Assembly (NCBI GenBank): GCA_019745975.1
Contig: JAIESQ010000171.1
Coordinates: forward strand, 1-50,547
Direction: 5' to 3'
From: Pirellulales bacterium
GTDB lineage: Bacteria; Planctomycetota; Planctomycetia; Pirellulales; JAEUIK01
DNA: 50,547 nucleotides
Part shown: positions 16,275-25,002 of the stretch, piece by piece
Position numbering within the stretch: the stretch's first letter is position 1
How the letters are laid out: each line of letters opens with the position of its first letter
Program-made: the position numbers and the translations under genes
The notes under the pieces: model-generated
Seen by the model: only the letters and a program-made list of their open reading frames with translations
The model's database searches: none
Told to the model about the DNA's origin: nothing

Positions 16275-19200
16275 GCTTCCGCAGCTCTCCCGGTCTGGAT
16301 TCTCCGCTCGGCTCGCCGCAGCCGATTCGTGACGCACCTGGTGCTGGCGATTGTCATTTCGCTGGCTGCACTGGCATCGGCTGCCCATGCCGACGAACCA
16401 CTTCGCATGCTCTTTCTAGGGGACGAAGGTCACCATCACCCGGCTGCCATGTTCGAGCTAGCCGGGCCGGCACTGGCCGCCACGTCGATCGAAACCGAGT
16501 ACTCCGCCGACGCAGCCGCACTCAACGCCGACAAGTTGGCTGGCGTCGATTGCGTCCTCATCTTTCGCGACAGCGGTGATTTGTCGCCCGACCAGGAAGC
16601 CGCGCTCTTGAAATTCGTCGAAAGTGGTCGCGGACTGGTCGCCGTGCACTGCGCGTCGCACTGCTTTCGCAACAGCACGCGTTACACGGCGCTCGTCGGC
16701 GGGCGTTTCGATCGGCACGACTCGGGCACCTTTCGCACCGTGGTCGTCGATCGGCAGCATCCGGCCTTGCGCGGCGCCGGCAGCTTCGAAACCTGGGACG
16801 AGACCTACGTCCATAACGAGTTGTCGGCCGATCGCCAGGTGCTGATGGTCCGCGAGCACGAAGGAGGCTACGAGCCCTACACCTGGGTCCGCCGGCAAGG
16901 CGCAGGCCGTGTCTATTACACGGCATTAGGTCACGACGAACGCACCTGGCGGCATCCAGAGTTTCACACGCTGCTCGTGGCGGCCGTGCGCTGGACCACG
17001 GGCCGCGTGAAGGACGACGCGCCGCCGATCGACTACGAAGCAATCTCCGACGGACTGCCGAATTACCTGTCGGGCGAAAAATGGGGCACCGAAGGGGAGC
17101 GGCTGCTGCGCAAGGCCAAGCCGCTCGCGCCGGCCGATTCACAGCGGCACATTCATCTGCCCGAAGGGTTGCGGGCCGAACTGTTCGCGGCCGAGCCCGA
17201 CGTCGTCAAGCCGATCGCCATGGCGTTCGATCACCGCGGCCGGCTGTGGGTCGCGGAAAGCCTCGACTACCCCAACACGCTGCGCGACAATCCCGAGCGC
17301 ACGGGGCGCGACCAGATCAAGATTTGCGCCGACACCGACGGCGACGGCCGGGCCGACCGCTGCACCGTCTTCGCGCGAGACTTGAACATCCCCACGAGCC
17401 TGCTGCCGGTGCGCGATGGCGTGCTGGTGGCCGTGGCGCCGCACATCGTCTTGCTGCGCGATACTGACGGTGACGACGTGGCCGACGAGCGACGCATCGT
17501 ACTCACCGGTTTTGGCCGTCGCGACACGCACGCTGTGCTGTCGAACCTGCATTACGGATTCGACAACTGGATCTACGGTACCGTGGGCTACAGCGGCGGC
17601 ACGGTGCACGCGGGCGATGAGAAGACGAGCTTCCGGCAAGGTTTGTTACGCTTTCAGGACGACGGCAGTCGATTCGAGTTTCTGACGTCGACCTCGAACA
17701 ACACCTGGGGGCTGGGGTTCTCGGAATCGGGCGACGTGTTCGCTTCGACCGCCAACAACGATCACTTCGTCCACCTGGCGATCGCGAATCGCTACTTCGA
17801 ACAGGTGCGCGGCTGGCACGCGGCCGGCAGCGCCGGCATTCACGATCACAATCGGATCTTTCCGATCGCCGAAGACTTCCGCCAGATGGACTGGCACGGT
17901 GGTTTTACAGCGGCCGCCGGCTGCGAATTGTACACCGCGCGGCGATTGCCCGAGCGCTACTGGGGGCGCGCGGCCCTGGTCTGTGAACCAACGGGGCACC
18001 TCGTGCACTTGGATTGGCTGGTGCCGCGCGGCAGCGGCTTCGTCGCCCGCGAGGGTTTTAATATTTTCGCATCAACGGACCCCTGGAGCGCGCCGATTGC
18101 AGCGCAAACCGGGCCCGACGGCGCGATCTGGGTGCTCGATTGGTACAACTACGTCGTGCAGCACAATCCGACACCGCAGGGCTTTGAGACCGGCGCGGGC
18201 AATGCCTACGTGACGCCGCATCGCGACCAGAGTCATGGCCGGGTGTGGCGAATCGTGCCCGACGAAGTGGCTGGCGATGCGAAGTCGCCGTCGCGGCGCG
18301 ATTTGGCCGGCGCGAATACCGCGGCTCTTGTGACGGCGCTGGCCGACGACAATCTTCATTGGCGCCTGGCGGCTCAGCGGCTGTTGGTCGAGCGCCAAGC
18401 GCAGGAAGCGGTCGAGCCCTTGCGGCAAGTGGTTGCCGCCGGCGAGCCGGCGCAGGCCGTGGTGCACGCGCTCTGCGCACTCGATGGGCTGGGGGCCTTG
18501 GGGCGCGATCGCAATGCGCCGCGCGATCGCCCGGTCGATCCTCTGCTGCGCGGCGAAGTTGGCACCTGGTTGAAGCACGGAAGTCCCGCGGTGCGCCGGG
18601 CCGTGCTGGCGGTGTTGCCGCGGGACGTGGAATCAGTCCATGGGATATTAACGTCGCAAATCGTCCGCGATCGCGACCCGGCCGTGCGACTCGCCGCAAT
18701 GCTGGCGCTGGCCGAAATGCCGCAGCATCAGGGCACGGCGGTCGCGGTGGCGGAAGCGCTGTCGGCCGCAGAAAACGCCAGCGATCCGTGGATTCCGCGC
18801 GCGGCCACGGTCGCCGCAGCCACTGCGGGTGACTTGTTTCTGACCGCGGCCCTGAAGACACCCGCCGAACAAGTGACGCCGGCATTGCGAGATGCTTACC
18901 GCATCGTCAGCGAACATTGGGCGCGCGGGCTCACCAACGATCAACCGCCCGAACCGATCGTCGCGCTATTGTCGGGCATTGGTGGCGCGGCGCCGGCGCT
19001 GGCAGAGTCGGTGCTGGACGGACTGTCCGCCGGTTGGAGCGTCAAGCTGCCGGCCGAAGCGCGCGAACGAATCTCGCCCACATTGATTGAATTGATCCGC
19101 GGTGCGTCGCCGCAAGTGACGCTGCGCGCGGTGGCCTTCGCGCGGCGCAGCGACATGGCCGCGGGACTCGACCAAGTTACCGACGCCCTCTGCAAAGACC

Positions 19201-20657
19201 TCGAAACGGTCGTCGGCGACGAATCGGCCACGACAGTAGCTCGCCTGGCAGCGGCACGGCAATTGGTGGCGCTGGCCGCTCCGTCGCGCGCTGTACCGGC
19301 GATTCTGGCGCCGTTGTCGCCGCGAATCGATCCAGCACTCGCGCGGGGTCTGCTCGAGGCCGCCGCCGAAACCGGCGCTGCCGAGGCCGCCGCCGTCTTG
19401 CTTGACAGCCTGCCGCAGATGACGCCCACCATCAGGAGCCAAACGGTAGGCCTGGTATTGTCGCGCCCAGCTTGGACCAGGCTACTTCTCGATCGGCTCG
19501 AAGCAGGCCAATTCAATCCGCGCGATCTGTCGATCGATCACGAACAGCGACTCACGCGGCATGCCGACGCCAAGATCGCGGAGCGTGCCCGTGGGCTGTT
19601 AGCCGCCGCCGGGCGCGGCACGAATCCCGATCGGCAGCGTGTGCTCGATGAACTGCGCCCGTTGGCCGATCGTCGCGGCGATCCGGCGGCCGGCCGCGCC
19701 GTCTTTGAGAAGAACTGTGCCAAGTGTCATCGCCACTCGGGCCAGGGCGGCGCGATCGGCCCAGATCTGACGGGCGTCGCGGCGCGCAAGCGGCCCGACA
19801 TTCTCGCCGAGATTCTCGACCCCAACCGTTCGGTTGAAGGAAACTTTCAGCAGTACACCCTCGTGCTCGCCGATGGCCGCGTGCTGGCGGGGCTGCTGGC
19901 CAGCGAAACTCGCACCACGCTCGAACTGGTCGACGCCGAGGCGGCGCGGCACGTCGTGCTGCGCGAAGAAATCGAAGAGCTCGAAGGCACGTCGCGGTCA
20001 CTGATGCCTGAAGGGTTCGAGAAGTTGCCGGCCGAGGAACTGGTGAACTTACTCGAATTCCTCGCCTCACCGGGACGCTATCTGCCGCTGAATCTCGCGC
20101 CGGTCGCCAGCGTCGTGAGCACGCGCGGCATGTTCTATAGTCACGATGCTGACCTCGAGCGATTGATCTTCGACGATTGGCAGCCCAAGACCTTCGAGGG
20201 CGTGCCGTTTCACCTGGTCGATCCGCAGGGCCAGCGCGTGGCCAACGTAGTAATGCTCTTTGGTCCGCAAGGCACTTTCCCGCCGCAGATGCCCAAGCGC
20301 GTGCGGCTGCCGGTCAACGTGGCAGCCAGCGCCGTGCACTTATTGAGCGGTGTGAGCGGTTGGGGCTATCCGTTGGGGACGCGCGGCTCGATCAGCATGT
20401 TCGTGCGACTCGTGTACGCCGATGGCCAGGTCGAGGCCCACCCACTGGCCAACGGCGAGCACTTCGCCGACTACATTCGCGAGGTGGACGTGCCGGGCTC
20501 TCGGCTGGCGTTCCGGCTGCGCGGCCAGCAGATTCGCTACCTGGCGGTGAAGCCTAAGAGGCCCGAGGTAATCGAAGCGATCGAGCTGGTCAAAGGTCCC
20601 GACGCCACAGCGCCAGTGGTGATGGCGGTCACGGTCGAGACGACCTCGCCGCAGTAG
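16263..20657 (+). CDS. ThuA / PVC-type haem-binding CxxCH protein (giant secreted cytochrome)
   Basis: About 1464 residues. A signal peptide (LVLAIVISLAALASAAHADE) is followed by a ThuA-like domain (MLFLGDEGHHHPAAMF... GGRFDRHDSG...YYTALGHDERTW). Next comes a sorbosone-dehydrogenase-like propeller (LPEGLRAELFAAEPDVVKPIAMAFD..WVAES), then HEAT-like helical repeats. A cytochrome c domain has the motif CAKCH at ~1152-1156 with GPDLTG and the distal LMPEGFEKLPAEEL. A C-terminal beta-rich domain (~1280-1464) may bind carbohydrate. It is probably periplasmic and oxidises sugars or related compounds with electron transfer to haem. The start is uncertain: the frame opens at 16152, ATG 16263 lies in a repeat arm, and GTG 16329 could begin the signal peptide. 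The last 29 bases overlap convergent flhB. Confidence 0.9.
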   Translation: MGLSASAALPVWILRSARRSRFVTHLVLAIVISLAALASAAHADEPLRMLFLGDEGHHHPAAMFELAGPALAATSIETEYSADAAALNADKLAGVDCVLIFRDSGDLSPDQEAALLKFVESGRGLVAVHCASHCFRNSTRYTALVGGRFDRHDSGTFRTVVVDRQHPALRGAGSFETWDETYVHNELSADRQVLMVREHEGGYEPYTWVRRQGAGRVYYTALGHDERTWRHPEFHTLLVAAVRWTTGRVKDDAPPIDYEAISDGLPNYLSGEKWGTEGERLLRKAKPLAPADSQRHIHLPEGLRAELFAAEPDVVKPIAMAFDHRGRLWVAESLDYPNTLRDNPERTGRDQIKICADTDGDGRADRCTVFARDLNIPTSLLPVRDGVLVAVAPHIVLLRDTDGDDVADERRIVLTGFGRRDTHAVLSNLHYGFDNWIYGTVGYSGGTVHAGDEKTSFRQGLLRFQDDGSRFEFLTSTSNNTWGLGFSESGDVFASTANNDHFVHLAIANRYFEQVRGWHAAGSAGIHDHNRIFPIAEDFRQMDWHGGFTAAAGCELYTARRLPERYWGRAALVCEPTGHLVHLDWLVPRGSGFVAREGFNIFASTDPWSAPIAAQTGPDGAIWVLDWYNYVVQHNPTPQGFETGAGNAYVTPHRDQSHGRVWRIVPDEVAGDAKSPSRRDLAGANTAALVTALADDNLHWRLAAQRLLVERQAQEAVEPLRQVVAAGEPAQAVVHALCALDGLGALGRDRNAPRDRPVDPLLRGEVGTWLKHGSPAVRRAVLAVLPRDVESVHGILTSQIVRDRDPAVRLAAMLALAEMPQHQGTAVAVAEALSAAENASDPWIPRAATVAAATAGDLFLTAALKTPAEQVTPALRDAYRIVSEHWARGLTNDQPPEPIVALLSGIGGAAPALAESVLDGLSAGWSVKLPAEARERISPTLIELIRGASPQVTLRAVAFARRSDMAAGLDQVTDALCKDLETVVGDESATTVARLAAARQLVALAAPSRAVPAILAPLSPRIDPALARGLLEAAAETGAAEAAAVLLDSLPQMTPTIRSQTVGLVLSRPAWTRLLLDRLEAGQFNPRDLSIDHEQRLTRHADAKIAERARGLLAAAGRGTNPDRQRVLDELRPLADRRGDPAAGRAVFEKNCAKCHRHSGQGGAIGPDLTGVAARKRPDILAEILDPNRSVEGNFQQYTLVLADGRVLAGLLASETRTTLELVDAEAARHVVLREEIEELEGTSRSLMPEGFEKLPAEELVNLLEFLASPGRYLPLNLAPVASVVSTRGMFYSHDADLERLIFDDWQPKTFEGVPFHLVDPQGQRVANVVMLFGPQGTFPPQMPKRVRLPVNVAASAVHLLSGVSGWGYPLGTRGSISMFVRLVYADGQVEAHPLANGEHFADYIREVDVPGSRLAFRLRGQQIRYLAVKPKRPEVIEAIELVKGPDATAPVVMAVTVETTSPQ

Positions 20658-21489
20658 CCACCCTCGCGCGCGTCGCTGGTAGGATCGTTCGCCCATCCAA
20701 GTCCTCACGTATTTCCGAGCCGTGAGCCCGACGCGCGACCGCTTCACGCTGCAAGGCGCGGCGGCGCGATGCGATTTCGGGATTCGCCTGCAAATCACGC
20801 TGTTCTTCACGCAATTCGGCGGCCGAGAGCTTCAAACTCTGCTCGTGGCGCCGCCAGCGGAAGGCGTAGTCGGCCAATCCCACCGCCAGCAGGCATCCAC
20901 TTGCTTTGAGCGCTGTCCACAGCAGCAATTCGCACAGGGTGGGGGCGATCTGCGAAACGTCGAGCCCGGCGAGCCGCATAATTGTGATGCGCTGACCATA
21001 CAAACACGCGCCGATCACGGCGCCGATCAATACGATCTTGAGAACCGCCAGAGTGCCGACTAAGAGCCTGTCGAGCGACCACAAGCGCGCCAGCCCTTGC
21101 GCCGGATCGATGCGCGACCAGTCGGGCAGCACGTGAGCTGGCCGAAATAACCAGCCCGTCTCGAGCAACTGCAGGAAGCCCGCCCCCAACGCGATCAAGC
21201 CGAGGATCGGCAACAGGGCGCGGGCAAGTTGCGGCGCGAGGCTGCTCCAAAACTCGGCGACGAACTGAGAATCGGCTGTCAGCCAGGCGGCCCCTCCCCA
21301 CATCGTAGCGCCCAGCCGCGCAAGGCACTCAGTCGCGTCGCGCCCGAGCCACAACACGGCAGCCACACCCAAGATGAGCACCCCGGCCGACTCGAACTCG
21401 CGGCTCCGCGCTACGTGACCCCGCGCGCGTGCCTGCTGGCGGCGATACTCCGTCGGATCGTGAATCTTCTCGGCGAAGTTCTCTGCCAT
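20629..21489 (-). CDS. flhB: Truncated FlhB-like flagellar export switch protein
   Basis: A 286-residue protein. The N-terminal part is typical FlhB: EKIHDPTEYRRQQARARGHVARSRE, then membrane helices, then YAFRWRRHEQSLKLSAAELREEQ and the conserved NPEIASRRRALQREAVARR linker. The sequence then departs from the family and stops after ~30 unrelated residues (EDLDGRTILPATRARVATAARSSRP). The cytoplasmic FlhB-C domain with the NPTH self-cleavage motif is absent, and there is no room for it because the coding region runs into the convergent cytochrome gene. Normal FlhB is ~350-380 residues. The loss would be expected to prevent the switch from rod/hook to filament export unless a separate FlhB-C is elsewhere. 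Last gene of the fli operon. Confidence 0.85.
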   Translation of the reverse strand: MAENFAEKIHDPTEYRRQQARARGHVARSREFESAGVLILGVAAVLWLGRDATECLARLGATMWGGAAWLTADSQFVAEFWSSLAPQLARALLPILGLIALGAGFLQLLETGWLFRPAHVLPDWSRIDPAQGLARLWSLDRLLVGTLAVLKIVLIGAVIGACLYGQRITIMRLAGLDVSQIAPTLCELLLWTALKASGCLLAVGLADYAFRWRRHEQSLKLSAAELREEQRDLQANPEIASRRRALQREAVARRAHGSEIREDLDGRTILPATRARVATAARSSRP

Positions 21490-21495
21490 CGGCGA

Positions 21496-22302
21496 TTACA
21501 AGGGGAGCCGTGCTGATTCGTGCCCTGGGGACAGCCGCGACATCAGGCTTTGCAGCAGCGGCTCGAGTCGATCGTCGAACGTCCATGCGAGTGCGCCGAA
21601 CATGACGACGAGCACCGCGAAAGTCACGGCGGTGTTAAGTCCGAAACCGACAACCAGCAGGTTCAGTTGCGGCAACGTACGTGAGACCAAGCCGACGATC
21701 AGCGAGGCCAGGAGCAACGCTGCCAGGGCCGGCGCCGCAACGGCCAGCGCCAGCGACAGACTCTCACCCGCCAGCGAGGTTAGCAAGCCGACAGTCGAGC
21801 GATCGACGCCGACCCGCCCCGGCGGCAGTGCCGTGAACGTGTCGAGCAGGCCCGCGACCAGCAGCCGGTGTCCACCGATGGCGACGAACAACGTGACGCT
21901 AACGAGCTCGAAGAAGTGAGCCACCAGTGGCGTGTGCTCGTTGGCGTCGGGGTTGTAAACGTCGGCCAGATTCAAACCGCTGGTCAAGCTGATGATGCCC
22001 CCGGCCAGTTGCATGGCGACAAAAAGGCTGCGCAAGCCGACCCCCAGGGCCACGCCAATCAGCACCTCGGCCGCCGCCGCCAGCACGTACGTTGCAGGTT
22101 GATCTGGTACGACCGACGACGCCGATGCCGGAGCAACTGCCACGGCGAGCGCCAAGGCAATCAGCGCTCGCACGCGCACGGGCACCACTCTGGCGCCGAA
22201 CAGTGGCGCCGTGGCCAGCATTCCCCCGACGCGCAACAGCACCAGCGTGTAGGGCGTCATTCCGCCGAACAGGACTGGAAGCCAGGCTTCGACATCGCTC
22301 AT
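21496..22302 (-). CDS. fliR: Flagellar biosynthetic protein FliR
   Basis: A 268-residue inner-membrane component of the flagellar type III export gate, which together with FliP and FliQ forms the helical core channel. Hydrophobic helices run through most of the sequence. Family features include MLATAPLFGARVVPVRVRALIALALA near the N-terminus, the GVALGVGLRSLFVAMQLAGGIISL segment, and the C-terminal region SRTLPQLNLLVVGFGLNTAVTF, a good match to the conserved FliR 'P..n.fvvg.pl.i' region. The stop is six bases before the flhB ATG, so it is co-transcribed. Length is normal. Confidence 0.92.
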   Translation of the reverse strand: MSDVEAWLPVLFGGMTPYTLVLLRVGGMLATAPLFGARVVPVRVRALIALALAVAVAPASASSVVPDQPATYVLAAAAEVLIGVALGVGLRSLFVAMQLAGGIISLTSGLNLADVYNPDANEHTPLVAHFFELVSVTLFVAIGGHRLLVAGLLDTFTALPPGRVGVDRSTVGLLTSLAGESLSLALAVAAPALAALLLASLIVGLVSRTLPQLNLLVVGFGLNTAVTFAVLVVMFGALAWTFDDRLEPLLQSLMSRLSPGHESARLPL

Positions 22303-22364
22303 ATCGCACGGGGTGGAAGGGCTTCAACGATTCTGGGTAAGCCACGATCGCCTGCCAGCATGCA

Positions 22365-22631
22365 TCACAAGGTAGACGGAATGTTCTCGATCAATTCGCG
22401 CGTGTAGTCGACCATTTGCGAGAGCAGCCAAGGGAGCGCCAACGACAGCGCCACAATCGTGGCGATCAGCTTGGGGACAAAGGCGATCGACTGCTCCTGG
22501 ATTTGCGTTACCGCCTGAAACAGCCCGACGACCAGCCCCACGAACAAACCAACGACGAGCGCCGGCGCGCTGAGTTTCAAGCAGAGGAGCACCGCTTCGC
22601 GTCCGAGGTCAATCACGTCTTGCGAGAGCAT
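22365..22631 (-). CDS. fliQ: Flagellar biosynthetic protein FliQ
   Basis: An 88-residue protein with two transmembrane helices, part of the export gate. The first helix region reads VLLCLKLSAPALVVGLFVGLVVGLFQAVTQIQEQ, and the conserved linker QEQSIAFVPKLIATI is followed by the second helix and a short MVDYTRELI tail, all as in FliQ. The open frame extends nine codons upstream (22658), but ATG 22631 gives the usual family length and has AAAGG about nine bases upstream. It lies between fliP and fliR. Confidence 0.93.
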   Translation of the reverse strand: MLSQDVIDLGREAVLLCLKLSAPALVVGLFVGLVVGLFQAVTQIQEQSIAFVPKLIATIVALSLALPWLLSQMVDYTRELIENIPSTL

Positions 22632-22695
22632 TCCGCTGTGCCTTTCGAGAAACCTCAATTGTCCACCGCTCGGACCGACTGAACGCGTCCGACTT

Positions 22696-23727
22696 TCAAA
22701 CGACCCCTGCGAAACTTTCCAGCAGCATGCCGACCACCAGGTGCCAGCCGTCGACCAGCACGAACAGCAGTAATTTGAACGGCAGCGAGACCAACACCGG
22801 CGGCAACATCAGCATGCCCATCGACATCAGCACGCTGGAAATCACCAGGTCGAGAATCACGAAGGGCAGATAGACCTGAAAGCCGATCAAGAACGCTGTT
22901 TTGAGCTCGCTGAGCATGAAGGCCGGCACCAGCGCTTCGAGCGGCACCTCGTCGTAGCTGGTCGGCGTGGGTACGCCAGGCATGTGATCGAGAAACAGCC
23001 AGACATCGTCGCTGTTGCCGGTGCGCTCGATTTGCAGACTCATGAACTGCCGCACCGGCGTGACGCCGCGCTGCCAGGCGGTCTCTAGATCGATTTCGTG
23101 CTGGCTGTAGGGCGCGATCGCCTCTTCGTAGACCTGTTTCCAGGTTGGGGTCATCACGGCAAGCGTGAGAAACAGCGCCAGCGCCGTCATCACTTGGTTC
23201 GGCGGCAACTGCTGCGTGCCGATTGCCTGCCGCAACAAACCAAGCACGACCACCGAGCGCACGAAGCTGGTCGTCATCACCAACAGCGCTGGCGCCAGGC
23301 TGAGCACAGACACCAACAGCAGCATCTGAACGCTTGAGCCAAGCTGTTCGGGGCTCGTCCACGTATCTGGCGCGAGCACGCGCTGGGCAATGGCCGACGC
23401 CGTGCTGGCGCCGTTCTCGGGGGCGCCAGCTTCCGCCTCCGATGAAAGTGTGCTAGCCGATGAGCTCAGAGAATCTCCAGGAATGAATGCGGCGGGTTCG
23501 ACCGCCACGGACGCAGCGGGCTCGATCGTGACGTCTTCGACTCGGGCGGCTGCATCACTCGACACCTCCGGCGATTCGAGTCGCGCAGGCTGGTTGACCA
23601 GTTCGGGCGCGGCGGCGTACTGAGCGATCGCCGCCCTGGAGCAATCCAGGGCCAAGATCGTGACAAGCACAAAGCTCAGTATCCGCCCGCGTGTCATCCT
23701 GTCGGCTCCGTGGCGAGATTCAATCAT
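22696..23727 (-). CDS. fliP: Flagellar biosynthetic protein FliP
   Basis: A 343-residue export-gate protein. After a signal sequence ([20 protein letters not shown]) there is an unusually long, acidic, Ser/Ala-rich stretch of about 100 residues before the conserved core. The core is unmistakable: [49 protein letters not shown], then a periplasmic loop, and [44 protein letters not shown] with the C-terminal [17 protein letters not shown] chose ATG 23727, five bases after the fliO stop; ATG 23697 would be almost as good. The open frame to 23874 overlaps fliO and is not needed. Confidence 0.93.
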   Translation of the reverse strand: MIESRHGADRMTRGRILSFVLVTILALDCSRAAIAQYAAAPELVNQPARLESPEVSSDAAARVEDVTIEPAASVAVEPAAFIPGDSLSSSASTLSSEAEAGAPENGASTASAIAQRVLAPDTWTSPEQLGSSVQMLLLVSVLSLAPALLVMTTSFVRSVVVLGLLRQAIGTQQLPPNQVMTALALFLTLAVMTPTWKQVYEEAIAPYSQHEIDLETAWQRGVTPVRQFMSLQIERTGNSDDVWLFLDHMPGVPTPTSYDEVPLEALVPAFMLSELKTAFLIGFQVYLPFVILDLVISSVLMSMGMLMLPPVLVSLPFKLLLFVLVDGWHLVVGMLLESFAGVV

Positions 23728-23732
23728 GGGCG

Positions 23733-24413
23733 TTAACTCACGGCTCTCGTCGACTCGCGGTACAGCCCACGCACGAACGAGTGCTGCGCGGGTTCCTGAC
23801 TGAAATCGACTCCAAACTGGTCGCTCTGCTTCTTTCCCTCGGCAATCGGCTTTCGCGCGCCAGCGCCGCCGCACAGTGCGGCGAGCCGCTCGACTTCGGC
23901 TGGCTCGTCGATCTCGGTGAGGGTCTGCATTCCCGCGGTCGTCGTGCAGGTCAGCAGCAGCTTATGGCCGCAGCGCACCAGATGGAGTTGCTGCTTGCCG
24001 CCGATGGTGGTGTGCCCGAGCACCTCGAGCACTGTCGGTGGGAGCTTGCCTCCGTGTGCTGGCAGTCCGCGCCGCAGCACGGCCATCAGCGCGAAGAAAA
24101 CCACCAGCACGACAGCCAGACTGCTCGCCATGGGCATCCACGGATGATCGGCGAATTTGGCCAATGCGGCGCTCTTAGCGTTACCGTCAGCGCCCTCGCC
24201 GACCGGTGCGACGTGCTGCTCGCCAGGCTTCTCGACGTTTGCTCGGCGGGCAATGGGGAGGGGCTCGTCACCCGTCGCGTGTGGACTTGGCACGGCCTGC
24301 GCGGCGCTGCCGAGATCAGCCTGCGCCGTGGCGGGCGTAGCCAGCGCAAGGGCGCCGCAGAAGACGATGGCTCGCGCCGCCTGAGAGGTTGGTGGTTTCA
24401 AGGTCATGGGCAT
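23733..24413 (-). CDS. fliO: FliO-like flagellar export accessory protein
   Basis: A 226-residue bitopic protein, second gene of the operon. An N-terminal signal-like segment ([16 protein letters not shown]) is followed by a disordered periplasmic region, a transmembrane helix ([19 protein letters not shown]) and a cytoplasmic domain whose [39 protein letters not shown] follows the FliO pattern of short strands ('...l.l.pr..l.lv.vg.k.lLvG.t..gi..l'). FliO helps FliP assemble into the export gate. Two ATGs two codons apart (24413 and 24407) are both possible. Sequence identity in this family is always low, so recognition rests on pattern and position between fliN and fliP. Confidence 0.85.
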   Translation of the reverse strand: MPMTLKPPTSQAARAIVFCGALALATPATAQADLGSAAQAVPSPHATGDEPLPIARRANVEKPGEQHVAPVGEGADGNAKSAALAKFADHPWMPMASSLAVVLVVFFALMAVLRRGLPAHGGKLPPTVLEVLGHTTIGGKQQLHLVRCGHKLLLTCTTTAGMQTLTEIDEPAEVERLAALCGGAGARKPIAEGKKQSDQFGVDFSQEPAQHSFVRGLYRESTRAVS

Positions 24414-24456
24414 TCGTTCTTGAATCGCTTCGTGCCTCGTGTCTCAGAGCTAGTCT

Positions 24457-24711
24457 TCAAGTAACGGACAGCTCCACCTCGACGACCTCGACGATCCGCA
24501 CGCAGAGTTTTCCATCGAGGACGATCACTTCGCCGCGCGCGACCAGGCGGCCGTCGGCCAGCACGTCGACCGGGTCGATGGCCCGCTTATCGAGCGCGAC
24601 CACCGCGCCCGGGCGCAGTTTGGGCAGTTCGTCGGCATACATTTGCGTGCGGCCGAGCGCGATCTTCACTTCCAGGTCTTCGGAAAAGACGCTGAACGAT
24701 CCGGCATCCAT
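24457..24711 (-). CDS. fliN: FliN/SpoA-domain flagellar switch protein
   Basis: A compact 84-residue SpoA-domain protein, first gene of the export operon. SpoA features are EDLEVKIALGRTQMYADELPKLRPGAVVALDK, the PVDVLADGRLVARGEVIVLDGKLCVRI strands and the closing VVEVE. FliN forms the lower C-ring and receives export cargo from FliH; HrcQ/YscQ-C proteins look alike, but the operon settles the flagellar assignment. The frame is open far upstream, but that part has no coding character and would overlap the menC start region. ATG 24711 is the first methionine before the domain. Family members usually carry 20-50 more N-terminal residues, so a longer start cannot be excluded. Confidence 0.85.
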   Translation of the reverse strand: MDAGSFSVFSEDLEVKIALGRTQMYADELPKLRPGAVVALDKRAIDPVDVLADGRLVARGEVIVLDGKLCVRIVEVVEVELSVT

Positions 24712-25002
24712 GCCGTGTGCTCTCGAAGGGCAGCCGCCAGGGTGCGCACCGGCCTGGCGACGGAATCGTCGACCTGGCTGGCGTCGGGCGCGATCAAGCG
24801 GCGTGGTTGCTTGCAGACGAGTCGGCGCAAGCGGCGGGATTGTTGTCAAACCCGGTAGCGGCGACAAGGTCAACTGGCCGCAGTGCCGCTCCTCCGCCTG
24901 AACCGTATGATTCTGCGATTCGACCGCGGCGGAGTGGTAAACTGGCGAAGCTTGCCGTCGAGTAACTGCCAGCATGGCACGGCATGGCCGAAGGAGCCCT
25001 GC

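Noticed and set aside
15278-16408. 376-codon minus-strand frame across wecC
   Set aside because: It is a shadow of wecC and the start of the cytochrome; no domain features.
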